A stretch of 64,000 bases of DNA from Tunturibacter psychrotolerans. Its GTDB lineage: Bacteria > Acidobacteriota > Terriglobia > Terriglobales > Acidobacteriaceae. The stretch covers positions 4,402,001-4,466,000 of the forward strand of contig NZ_CP132942.1 in NCBI RefSeq assembly GCF_040359615.1, in the 5' to 3' direction. Position numbers and translations under genes: made by a program. A model generated the notes under the pieces. It had not been told where the DNA came from. It ran no database searches and worked only from the letters and a program-made list of their open reading frames with translations. Shown here piece by piece: positions 53,531 through 61,828 of the stretch; positions within the stretch are counted from its first letter, which is position 1, and the number at the start of each line of letters is the position of its first letter.

Positions 53531-54202
53531 CTAACCCACGACGGGAAGCCGATCGCCCCGCGAGCGCAGCCAGAGTTCGATGGCAATCGTGTTGATCGAA
53601 AATCCGATCCAGAACGCAATGCCAAAGAACTGCCCCGGCTCAAGATGTGTCAACCGGCTCGTCGCAAAGAACACCCCCATCACCGGCCGCGTGGTTGCAA
53701 TCCCTAGAAGAATTGCAACCGCCCGCAACATCCATCGCATCTTCTCAATCGCCTCGCCCCGGCGTGCAGCCACAAATGCTCGCGCAAGCGAAAACAAAAA
53801 AAGGCTATTGAAGAAGAGAACCGCGGATCGCTCCACCCATCCGCCAACCGGATGAGTGCTCATGGCATAAGCAGTGACTCCGACCCAGGCGCCCAGCGGA
53901 AAGAACAGCTTTTCCGCCCAACCCCCGCCACTTCGCAGCCGCAGTACAAACGGCGTCAGCAGAACAAACGCCATCGCCGGAAGAATGTGAGCAAGCGTCA
54001 AAGCAGCATGCGAAGCAAACACCGCATCAAGCGCAGCCGTCGGCGAAGATCCGACAACCCCGGCCTGCGTCGGATGCACAAGTACCGCTACCCTGCGCAA
54101 CACAACTGCAACCGCAATCACGACGCAAATCCAGAAGCCTACCTTCAGCCATCCAGGATAGACACCGGCCTCGATTCCGCGCACCGGAGTTTTTGCGCCC
54201 AT
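53531..54202 (-). CDS. DUF2306 family membrane protein
   Basis: Polytopic membrane protein of 223 residues with about six or seven TM helices: VGFWICVVIAVAVVLRRVAVL, LTLAHILPAMAFVLLTPFVL, KLFFPLGAWVGVTAYAMST, AVLFFNSLFLFSLARAFVA, RAVAILLGIATTRPVMGVFF, FFGIAFWIGFSINTIAIELW. The His in LAHILPA and spacing fit DUF2306. ATG 54202 has GAGGAGGG upstream. It lies between the DUF2959 gene and pilC, all on the minus strand. Function unknown; some relatives resemble heme-associated membrane proteins. Confidence 0.85.
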   Translation of the reverse strand: MGAKTPVRGIEAGVYPGWLKVGFWICVVIAVAVVLRRVAVLVHPTQAGVVGSSPTAALDAVFASHAALTLAHILPAMAFVLLTPFVLRLRSGGGWAEKLFFPLGAWVGVTAYAMSTHPVGGWVERSAVLFFNSLFLFSLARAFVAARRGEAIEKMRWMLRAVAILLGIATTRPVMGVFFATSRLTHLEPGQFFGIAFWIGFSINTIAIELWLRSRGDRLPVVG

Positions 54203-54289
54203 ACGCCCTCCTCGCCGCGAGGCCAAGCCGTACTACGCTCGGACACGCGAGGATAAGGAAACATACGCAGCGAAGAATCCCGTCGTTCC

Positions 54290-55489
54290 CTACTGCCCTC
54301 CCGAACCACCCGCGCTCAAGCTGAAGATGGGCAGATACAGCGCAATCAGGATCGTCGTCACCACCAACCCCATCATGATCAGGATCAGAGGCTCAATCAA
54401 ACTCATCGCCGCCGTAAGATTCGTCTGCACATCCTCTTCAAAGAACTCCGCCACCGAGTTCAGCATCTGCGGCAGCGCACCGGTCGACTCACCGACCTCA
54501 ATCATCTCAATCGCCAGCTCAGGAAACACCTTCGTCGCCTGCAAGCTAACCGATAAACCCTTCCCTTCGCGCACCGTCTCAACCGATTTATAGACCGCGC
54601 TCGCAATCTCTCGCGAATCGATCGACTTCGCCGCCGTCTCAAGCGAGGGGACCAGTGGCAACCCTCCCGTCAGCAGCGTAGACAACGTCCTCGAAAACAA
54701 CCCCACCTGGTACTTCAGCCATACACTGCCAAACACCGGCAGCTTGATACGAATCTTATCGATCAGTCTCGCGCCTGCGTCCGTCTTCGACCAGCGATAA
54801 AGCAGAAATCCAACCACTCCCGCCACCACTGCCACATAGATTCCGTAAGACTGCGCCTCTTTCCCCAGATCAAGCAAAAACGTAGTCAACGCAGGCAGCT
54901 TCGTTCCCAACTGGTCATACAACTGCGCAAACCGCGGCACCACAAACGTGATCAAAAAGATAAACAGCCCAATCACCATCACCACCAGCAACGCCGGATA
55001 GATCAAGCTTGCCTTCAGCTTCTTCCGGAACGTGAGCGACACGCGCTGAAAGTCCAAAAATCGTTGCAGTACCTCTTCAAGATTTCCCGACCGCTCTCCA
55101 GCGAGCAGCGTCGTCGTATACACAATCGGAAATCCACCCTGTGCCTCGAACGCCTGCGAGATCGACTCGCCCGTCTTCACCCGCGATGCCACGTCCTCCA
55201 GCTGGGCACGAAAGTGCGGAATCTTCTGCCTCTTGCCCAACAGCTCGAGCGACCCCAGAATCGGCAACCCCGCCTTGATCAACGTCAAAAACTGTTGATT
55301 GAAGACCAGAAAAGTCTCCAGCTTCACCTTCTTCTTGCTTGCCCCCAGCGCACTCTTCGCCTTCACCGAGTAGACGTAGTACCCAGCCTGCGTAAACCGC
55401 GCCTTCAGCTCCTCAGCCGTAGCCGCCGCATGGCTCTGCTCCATCACCCGCCCACGCTCATCCGCCAGCTTAATAACAAACTCAGTCAT
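54290..55489 (-). CDS. PilC/GspF-family inner-membrane platform protein
   Basis: Protein of 399 residues forming the cytoplasmic-membrane platform of type IV pili or type II secretion. Two T2SSF domains: the first around LETFLVFNQQFLTLIKAGLPI, with the GERSGNLEEVLQRFLDFQ signature and TM helix ALLVVMVIGLFIFLITFVVP; the second around GSVWLKYQVGLFSRTLSTLLTGGLPL, with MIEVGESTGALPQMLNSVAEFFE and a C-terminal TM helix. A DUF-like N-terminus (EQSHAAATAEELKARFTQAGYYV) is as usual for PilC. It is separated from the pilB operon by the DUF2306, DUF2959 and hdeD genes but would supply the same machine. Confidence 0.92.
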   Translation of the reverse strand: MTEFVIKLADERGRVMEQSHAAATAEELKARFTQAGYYVYSVKAKSALGASKKKVKLETFLVFNQQFLTLIKAGLPILGSLELLGKRQKIPHFRAQLEDVASRVKTGESISQAFEAQGGFPIVYTTTLLAGERSGNLEEVLQRFLDFQRVSLTFRKKLKASLIYPALLVVMVIGLFIFLITFVVPRFAQLYDQLGTKLPALTTFLLDLGKEAQSYGIYVAVVAGVVGFLLYRWSKTDAGARLIDKIRIKLPVFGSVWLKYQVGLFSRTLSTLLTGGLPLVPSLETAAKSIDSREIASAVYKSVETVREGKGLSVSLQATKVFPELAIEMIEVGESTGALPQMLNSVAEFFEEDVQTNLTAAMSLIEPLILIMMGLVVTTILIALYLPIFSLSAGGSGGQ

Positions 55490-55649
55490 AGACCTCTAAT
55501 ACGCCCCAGCCATCTTGAAGTAACTCAATCCATCTTAGACGTTCCAATAACAAAACCGCCCTCGGGCGCAACTCGCATCTGCCCGGGAACCATCCCCCAA
55601 ACGAGTCACAAATCTATACAGGACTCCAAAACCGCAATCCTGTATCATC

Positions 55650-55768
55650 TGCGTGGCAGTCCGTACGGCCCTCCGACGAAACCTTGAAGGAGAGTCACGC
55701 TGCCGCATGGGATACGGCCACTACAACCTCAACCATTCTCGCTGAGCAACTTTGAAGGACATGCCGCA
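55650..55768 (+). other. Possible structured leader upstream of the FG-GAP gene
   Basis: GTGGCAG at about 55651-55657 can pair with CTGCCGC at about 55704-55710 (7 bp with one G-T wobble), and CTCC with GGAG inside. CCGTACGG at about 55661 is a palindrome and can also pair with TACGG at about 55715. No known riboswitch class was recognised. The remaining spacer back to 55490 shows no gene. Confidence 0.3.
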
Positions 55769-58700
55769 ATGACTGCGACCCCTTGGTTCAAGATCCCCCC
55801 CGGAGCCCGATCTCTCCTCGCTCTCCTCTTCGCGACACTCCTTTCACTCACCGCTTTGGCACAGACTCAAACCCCAATCTACCCAGTACCTAGCTTGTCG
55901 CCAGCATTCGCCGGCGAAGTGACGGGAGACTTCAACGGCGACGGGCTTCCGGACCAGGTCTACATATCCTCTGCGACCGCAATCACCGTGCTCCTCAATC
56001 AGGGTGCGACCAACCCTCCCACCTCAGTCGTCACCGGCGGCCTGACCTGCACACCACAGAACCTTGTGGTAGGCGACATGAACAAAGACACCAAACTGGA
56101 TGTCGTGCTGACCTGCCAGGAGGGCTTCGTCGCAGTGCTTTTCGGCAATGGAGACGGCACTTTTCAGACACCCTCATACCAGGCTGCGCCCGGTGTAACC
56201 ACGATCGCTCCGCTGGTTGATCTCAACGGAGACGGATATCTCGACGTCGCTGTCGGCGCCGGAGCCAGTACGTCCATCCCGCCAAGCCAAACCTACACCG
56301 TGGTCGTTCTGCTCAATAAGGGCGCCAGCACTCCAGGCACCCTCGCTTCACCCAAAAGCTTCACCGTTACCAATGGCTCCTCGCCAATCGGGATCGGCGA
56401 CTTCAACGGCGACAGCAAACAGGACATCATCATAGGTTCGCCCGCTCAAGTCTTGTTAGGAAACGGCGACGGAACACTCCAGACACCCATACAAACTGCA
56501 GCGGCAACACCCTATGTCGCAGCAGACCTGAACAATGACGGTCTGACCGACATCGCGTATCTCTCCCAGCCTTACACTTCTCTTCCGGCACCGGCGTCAA
56601 TGCAAATCCTGCTGGGTGCATCCAATGGAAGCTTCACTACTACCCCCAGCCAACCTATACCAGGTTCAGAAAACTTCTCTCTCCTGTTGCCTTTCAAGAA
56701 CACTGCTAGTAGCAGCATCGTCAACCTTGCCTTAGTCGGCAGTGACACGCTCATCCTGTTGGGCGACGGCACGGGGAAATTCACTTCCGGTCCGGCATAC
56801 GGGGTCAGTGCGCCCAGTGTCGTCGGAACCGTCGCGACCGCGACTGTCTCAACCCAAACGGCCGCCAACGGGAACACGAATCTTGTTTTCTACCAACATA
56901 ATTCGAGCCAGAACCTCCTTATGCCCGGAAACGGGGACGGCACCTTTCAGGCTCCCCTGACGACCATCCCTCCTTACGGGCCAGGAGTTCCAGGTGCTCC
57001 AGTCTTCGTCGATCTCAATGGAGACGGTCTGACTGACATACTCGCGGTGGACTTCGGCGGAAATCTGATAGCGTCCCTCGGTCGCGGAAACGGAAGTTTC
57101 ACAACAACAACGCATAACACCGGGGGCACCCAGCCCCAGGTTTCATTTTCGAGCCCGGTCATCGTCTCGGGAGACTTCAACGGTGACGGCAAGCCAGACG
57201 CAATCGTCATCCTGCCCGGTGCTGCAGACGAGGGTAATCAAACAATTGTAGAGAACGCGCAGATGTTTTTTTATGCCGGAAACGGCGATGGAACCTTCAA
57301 GCCAGGTTCAGCCCCGGTTCTTCTGAGTGTTTTCGGGGCAGGCACACCGTTGGTTGGCGACTTCAATGGCGACGGCAAGCTCGACCTGATCGTTCCTTAT
57401 GGCGGAACGCTTCGTCAGTCCACTCCAAGCGGTACGCTCTTTTTTGCAGGGAAGGGAGATGGAACCTTTGCCGCTTCCGTGTCGATTCCAACACCGGCAA
57501 ACACCAGTAACCTTCCCGCAAATCTTGGTTTCGCAGCGGACCTGAACAACGACGGCAAATTGGATTTCGTTGGGCAAAACACTGTTAGCCTTGGAAATGG
57601 CGATGGAACCTTCCAACAACAGCCTCTAGGCATCCCCGGAACGCTCCTCGCGGTCACTGACTTGAATGGCGATGGAAAGCCCGATCTGTTGATCGAAAAC
57701 GGCGTATATCTCGGCAACGGCGACGGAACTTTCCAGACCTCACCCTATTTTATCGGATCCAATTCCATGGCCTTGTATGCAGGCCCAATTGGTGCGTCCA
57801 TCGGCGACATCAACGGAGACGGAAATCCGGATATACTCTTGCAGGTATTGACAAGGGATGAGAGTACTTCCCAACCTCTAGTCTTTTTCGGAGACGGTAA
57901 AGGTAACTTTGTTGCCGATCCCAACACATACTATCCATCCGCTGGCTTTTCAGCGACTGCGACACTTGCACGCCTGAACAATCAGGCACCGCTCCCGAAC
58001 GACAATAAATTGGACTACGTCTCCGTATCTTCAGCAAGCTACGCCTCCGGGCTTTCAACGGGGGCAGTTACTCCGTTTCTCAACCTGCTGAATCCAGCTT
58101 CAATACCCCCCGCTCCGCTGCCCTCGAAGACTGTGCTTACAGCCTCCGCAAGTAGCGTAGCGCCAGGTCAGCAACTCACCCTGACCGCAACGGTCACGGG
58201 CGCCATACCCACCGGGAGCGTCACCTTCGTCACCGGAACCACCAACCTGGGAACCGCTTCTATCACCAACGGCACAGCAGCCATCACAACTTCATTCGCT
58301 GCAATCGGCACCTATCCAGTCGTAGTCAACTATGCTGGCGATGCCAACAATGCGGCAAGCTCTTCCAATGCAATCTCCATTCCTGTCGCTCTCGTCACCT
58401 CCACAACGACTCTCTCTGTGTCGACCAACAGCGCCGGAACCAATCAGCATCTCACTTTCACCGCAACCGTCTCGGGACTCAACCCGACCGGAACGGTCAC
58501 CTTTGCCTCCGCAACGGCCACGCTCGGCACTGCTTCCATTACCAACGGCGTCGCTACCCTGCCTTTCACCTTCACTACCGCAGGCAGCTACGCAGTTACG
58601 GCGAGCTACGCAGGTGACGTCGACAACTCGAGCAGCACCTCTGCCACCGTCACCGTCGCAATCGCAACGCCCGACTACTCCATCACCGCATCCCCATCCT

Positions 58701-59200
58701 CGGCGACCATTTCACCTGGACAGTCGGCGACCACTACACTCACAGTGACCCCAGTTGGCGGCTACGGCGGCACCGTGAAGTTCTCCTGCGGCACACTCCC
58801 CAGCGGAGCAACCTGCACCTTCGCCCCGGCCTCCGTAACCCCAACCAGCGGCGCTGCCACCAGCGTTCTGACCATCACAACCACCGCCCCTTCGACGGCC
58901 CGCCTGCGCGATCGATCGCTCTCATTGCAGGGAATCGCATGGGCGAGCTTCATCCTGCTAACCCTGTCCCCCCGCAAACTTCGCGGACTAAACCGCCGCC
59001 TCGCGCGCGCAACCCTGTTCACACTACTCTTGGCTGCCGGTCTGCTCTCGTTCTCGGGCTGCAGCTCTTCTTCCCCCTCAAACAACAACCCTCCGACAAA
59101 TCCAGGCACTCCGGCCGGACCCCAAACCATAACCCTGACCGGGGCAGACTCCTCCGGAAACCTCTCGCACGCCATCAACTTTCAAGTCACCGTGCAATGA
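55769..59200 (+). CDS. Large secreted FG-GAP/VCBS protein with Ig-like repeats and C-terminal membrane hairpin
   Basis: Exported protein of 1143 residues, signal peptide residues about 8-31 ending ALAQ. Residues 45-770 contain about eleven FG-GAP/VCBS blades with the Ca-binding pattern D-x-N-x-D-G-x-x-D (GDFNGDGLPD, VDLNGDGYLD, GDFNGDGKLD, TDLNGDGKPD), forming integrin-like propellers. Two Ig-like repeats of about 90 residues follow (TVLTASASSVAPGQQLTLTA; TTTLSVSTNSAGTNQHLTFT), then an Ig-like segment with FSCGTLPSGATCTF. The last 100 residues hold a TM helix, basic loop (SPRKLRGLNRRLARA), a second TM helix ending SFSGCSSSS, and NPGTPAG to a final TVQ. Probable surface adhesin or structural protein. 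GAAGGAC lies before the ATG. Confidence 0.9.
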   Translation: MTATPWFKIPPGARSLLALLFATLLSLTALAQTQTPIYPVPSLSPAFAGEVTGDFNGDGLPDQVYISSATAITVLLNQGATNPPTSVVTGGLTCTPQNLVVGDMNKDTKLDVVLTCQEGFVAVLFGNGDGTFQTPSYQAAPGVTTIAPLVDLNGDGYLDVAVGAGASTSIPPSQTYTVVVLLNKGASTPGTLASPKSFTVTNGSSPIGIGDFNGDSKQDIIIGSPAQVLLGNGDGTLQTPIQTAAATPYVAADLNNDGLTDIAYLSQPYTSLPAPASMQILLGASNGSFTTTPSQPIPGSENFSLLLPFKNTASSSIVNLALVGSDTLILLGDGTGKFTSGPAYGVSAPSVVGTVATATVSTQTAANGNTNLVFYQHNSSQNLLMPGNGDGTFQAPLTTIPPYGPGVPGAPVFVDLNGDGLTDILAVDFGGNLIASLGRGNGSFTTTTHNTGGTQPQVSFSSPVIVSGDFNGDGKPDAIVILPGAADEGNQTIVENAQMFFYAGNGDGTFKPGSAPVLLSVFGAGTPLVGDFNGDGKLDLIVPYGGTLRQSTPSGTLFFAGKGDGTFAASVSIPTPANTSNLPANLGFAADLNNDGKLDFVGQNTVSLGNGDGTFQQQPLGIPGTLLAVTDLNGDGKPDLLIENGVYLGNGDGTFQTSPYFIGSNSMALYAGPIGASIGDINGDGNPDILLQVLTRDESTSQPLVFFGDGKGNFVADPNTYYPSAGFSATATLARLNNQAPLPNDNKLDYVSVSSASYASGLSTGAVTPFLNLLNPASIPPAPLPSKTVLTASASSVAPGQQLTLTATVTGAIPTGSVTFVTGTTNLGTASITNGTAAITTSFAAIGTYPVVVNYAGDANNAASSSNAISIPVALVTSTTTLSVSTNSAGTNQHLTFTATVSGLNPTGTVTFASATATLGTASITNGVATLPFTFTTAGSYAVTASYAGDVDNSSSTSATVTVAIATPDYSITASPSSATISPGQSATTTLTVTPVGGYGGTVKFSCGTLPSGATCTFAPASVTPTSGAATSVLTITTTAPSTARLRDRSLSLQGIAWASFILLTLSPRKLRGLNRRLARATLFTLLLAAGLLSFSGCSSSSPSNNNPPTNPGTPAGPQTITLTGADSSGNLSHAINFQVTVQ

Positions 59201-59251
59201 TCGTCGGCGATAAAATCGTCTTCGGTTAGAGAGACCAACGAACAAGAAAAA

Positions 59252-59274
59252 CCCCGAGAACATCCGGGGATTTT
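59252..59274. terminator. Bidirectional intrinsic terminator
   Basis: Stem CCCCG at 59252-59256 with CGGGG at 59265-59269, flanked by AAAAA on the left and ATTTTC on the right. It lies between the convergent FG-GAP and TetR genes. Confidence 0.8.
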
Positions 59275-59302
59275 CTTTGCGTTATATCCACAAGCTCACG
59301 TG

Positions 59303-59899
59303 TCAGGCCGAAGGTGAAATCACAATCCTGTCCAGCATGATCTCCAGTCCCTCCCTCGCGTCTTGTACTGCCGTCCGGTTCCCTTCCAGACGGCTGATCA
59401 TCAACGCTCCCTCCAGCGTCGCGATGATCATGTTTGCAACCCGCCGCGGCTGAACCTCACCCCGAATCTCCCCGTTTGCGATCCCGTCCTCGACGATGCT
59501 CCCAAGCCGCGCCTTCCACTCCTTCATCGCGACACACACCAAACTTCGCAGCACCGGATTTCCGTCATCCGCATCGATCGCCGTATTCATCAATGGGCAC
59601 CCTCCAGGAAATACCCCCGGAGTCTCCGCAAACCGTCTCACGGAATACTTCAGCTTCTCCACCGCACCGGGAATTGCGTCCTGCCCCTCTCGCCGAGCCT
59701 TCGCCACCCGCGTCCACGCGTACTGAAACGCTTCGGCAGCAAGCTCCTCTTTGCTGGCAAAGTGCCGATACACCCCACCCTTCTCCAACCCCGTCGCATC
59801 CAGCACATCCTGCATCGAGCAACCGGCAAACCCCCGCTGATTGAAGATCGGGGCCGCCTCCTCGATGATTCTCTGCCGCGTCAACTCACCTTTTCCCAT
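59303..59899 (-). CDS. TetR/AcrR family transcriptional regulator
   Basis: Repressor of 198 residues. The N-terminal HTH is canonical: TRQRIIEEAAPIFNQRGFAG, SMQDVLDATGLEKGGVYRHFASKEEL. The ligand domain contains PGVFPGGCPLMNTAIDADDGNP, the pattern of TetR proteins near efflux or oxidoreductase genes. ATG 59899 has GGAAGAG 3-8 nt upstream; an in-frame earlier ATG at 59956 is less likely. It is divergent from the DHA2 transporter with a palindrome between, so it probably represses that pump and itself. Confidence 0.93.
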   Translation of the reverse strand: MGKGELTRQRIIEEAAPIFNQRGFAGCSMQDVLDATGLEKGGVYRHFASKEELAAEAFQYAWTRVAKARREGQDAIPGAVEKLKYSVRRFAETPGVFPGGCPLMNTAIDADDGNPVLRSLVCVAMKEWKARLGSIVEDGIANGEIRGEVQPRRVANMIIATLEGALMISRLEGNRTAVQDAREGLEIMLDRIVISPSA

Positions 59900-60000
59900 A
59901 TCTCTTCCCTCGCCGCGATACCTGCTCAAAAATCCTACAGCAGCAAGAAAACGCATCGTGCGGCTCTTCTACTGAATCAGATGCTTAAAGAAACCGTTCA

Positions 60001-60017
60001 GTCTCTTTTTGAGAGAC
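60001..60017. promoter_or_regulatory. Candidate TetR operator
   Basis: Inverted repeat GTCTCT-TTTTG-AGAGAC in the spacer between tetR and the transporter gene, about 35 bp before the transporter ATG, extended by CCGTTCA on the left and CCG on the right. The size and position fit a TetR-family operator. Confidence 0.55.
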
Positions 60018-60050
60018 CGTGCCGGCGCTTCAGGAGGAGAACGAGAAAAT

Positions 60051-61700
60051 ATGGCCACCGCCACCCTCATTGAACCAGAGCTAGCCGCCCCGACAAAGCC
60101 CAAGGTAACCAGTTCCGCCCCCCGAAGCCGCCCCGTTATCAACCCGTGGGTCATCGCCCTTACCGTCACCATCGCCACCTTCATGGAGCTGCTCGACACC
60201 TCCATCGCCAACGTCTCCCTGCCTTACATCGCCGGCGGCCTCGGCCGCTCCTACGACGAAGTCACCTGGATCCTCACCACTTACCTCGTCGCGAACGCCG
60301 TCGTTCTGCCCATGTCGGCCTGGCTTTCGCGCGTCTTCGGCCGCAAGACCTACTACATGGCCTGCGTGGCGCTCTTCACCATCACATCCTTCTTCTGCGG
60401 CATCGCCCCCACCCTGGGAATTATGCTGCTCTCTCGCGTCCTTCAGGGCATCGGCGGTGGTGGTCTCGCCCCGGTCGAGCAAGCCATCCTCGTAGACGCC
60501 TTCCCTCCCGCCAAACGCGCCTCCGCCTTCGCCCTCTACACGGTGGCCATCGTCACCGCCCCCGCCATCGGACCCGTCCTCGGCGGCTGGATCACCGATA
60601 ACTACAACTGGCGCTGGGTCTTCTTCATCAACATCCCTGTCGGCCTGCTCTCCCTCTTCCTCACCAACCGCTTCGTCCAGGATCCGGAGTCTTACGCCGA
60701 AGAGCGCAAGACCGTCCGCGTCAACGGCAAGCTCCGCGTCGACGGCATCGGCATCGCGCTCGTCGGCCTGGGCTCGGCAGCTCTCGAAGTCCTCCTCGAC
60801 CGCGGCCAGATCGACGACTGGTTCGGCTCCCCCTTCATCATCTGGATGTTCGTTATTGGCGTTGGGTGCCTCACCGCGGCCGTCTTCTGGGAGCTCCACA
60901 CTCCCGACCCCATCATCGATTTCCGCCTGCTCAAGATACGCAACTTCGCGTTCGCCAACTTCTTCTACTTTGTCTTCGGCTTCGGCCTCTTCGCCTCCAC
61001 CACGATGATTCCGCAGCTCCTCCAGTCCCTCTACGGATACCGCGCGATCGACGCGGGCCTGGTCCTTGGGCCTGGGGCTCTAGTCATCACCTTCCTGGCA
61101 CCAGTAGGCGCACAGCTAGTGCAACGAGGCATCGTCAAACCCCGCATCTTGCTGTTCGGCGCGGTGATGATCGTCGGCATGTCCTTCCTTCACTACAGCC
61201 ACTTCAACCTCGACACCGACTACAAGCACTACGCTCTCGCCCGCGCCCTGCAAGGCCTCGGCTACGGCTTCTTCTTCGTGCCTCTCTCGGTCATCGCCTA
61301 CTCGCAGCTCAGCCCGGCACAAAATAATAAAGCCTCATCGCTCACCAACTTCTTCCGCAACTGGGGCGGCAGCTTCGGCATCGCCTTCATCACGACCATG
61401 TCCGAGCGCCGGCAAAACTTCCACCAGGAGCGCGTCGGCTCAACCCTCGCTCCCTCCAACAGCAGCCTGCAGGAAAACATCCACCAGACCGCCGCCTACC
61501 TGCAAGCCCACGGCTTCTCCCCAGCTGACGCCGTCACCGCAGCGTACGGGCGCGTCTACGACCAGCTCCACGCCCAGACCCAGCTCCTCGCCTTCATGGA
61601 CTGCTTCCACATCATCGGCGTCATCACCATCATCGCAGCCCCGCTCGTCCTGCTCACCAAGGCCTTCAAACCCAGCGGCAAATCCGAAGGCGCTCACTAA
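60051..61700 (+). CDS. DHA2 family (EmrB-like) multidrug efflux MFS transporter
   Basis: Inner-membrane drug/proton antiporter of 549 residues with about 14 TM helices. Motifs: MELLDTSIANVSLPYIAGGL (motif D1 of DHA2), WLSRVFGRKTYYM (motif A), and VTAPAIGPVLGGWITDNYNWRW (motif C and the family's NWRW). ATG 60051 has CAGGAGGAG upstream. It is divergent from a TetR regulator that probably controls it. EmrB-type pumps usually need an EmrA-like adaptor and TolC; neither is adjacent, so it may work alone or with distant partners. Confidence 0.94.
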   Translation: MATATLIEPELAAPTKPKVTSSAPRSRPVINPWVIALTVTIATFMELLDTSIANVSLPYIAGGLGRSYDEVTWILTTYLVANAVVLPMSAWLSRVFGRKTYYMACVALFTITSFFCGIAPTLGIMLLSRVLQGIGGGGLAPVEQAILVDAFPPAKRASAFALYTVAIVTAPAIGPVLGGWITDNYNWRWVFFINIPVGLLSLFLTNRFVQDPESYAEERKTVRVNGKLRVDGIGIALVGLGSAALEVLLDRGQIDDWFGSPFIIWMFVIGVGCLTAAVFWELHTPDPIIDFRLLKIRNFAFANFFYFVFGFGLFASTTMIPQLLQSLYGYRAIDAGLVLGPGALVITFLAPVGAQLVQRGIVKPRILLFGAVMIVGMSFLHYSHFNLDTDYKHYALARALQGLGYGFFFVPLSVIAYSQLSPAQNNKASSLTNFFRNWGGSFGIAFITTMSERRQNFHQERVGSTLAPSNSSLQENIHQTAAYLQAHGFSPADAVTAAYGRVYDQLHAQTQLLAFMDCFHIIGVITIIAAPLVLLTKAFKPSGKSEGAH

Positions 61701-61828
61701 CGCAACCGCATGACACGTCTCTCCCAATCGAACGAACCTGTCGCGGACATCTCGTCGCGAACATCTCTAAGACAGGTTCGTTCCTCGACCCAATGTCGCT
61801 GTAGCATGTTGGGGAACAGGAGGGTGCC

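Noticed and set aside
55650..55768. Known riboswitch (c-di-GMP, cobalamin, SAM) before the FG-GAP gene
   Set aside because: No conserved core of these classes could be matched; only generic stems are visible.
60081..60899. Minus-strand open frame of 272 codons opposite the DHA2 transporter
   Set aside because: Gly/Asp/Glu-rich shadow typical of the antisense of a GC-rich membrane protein gene.
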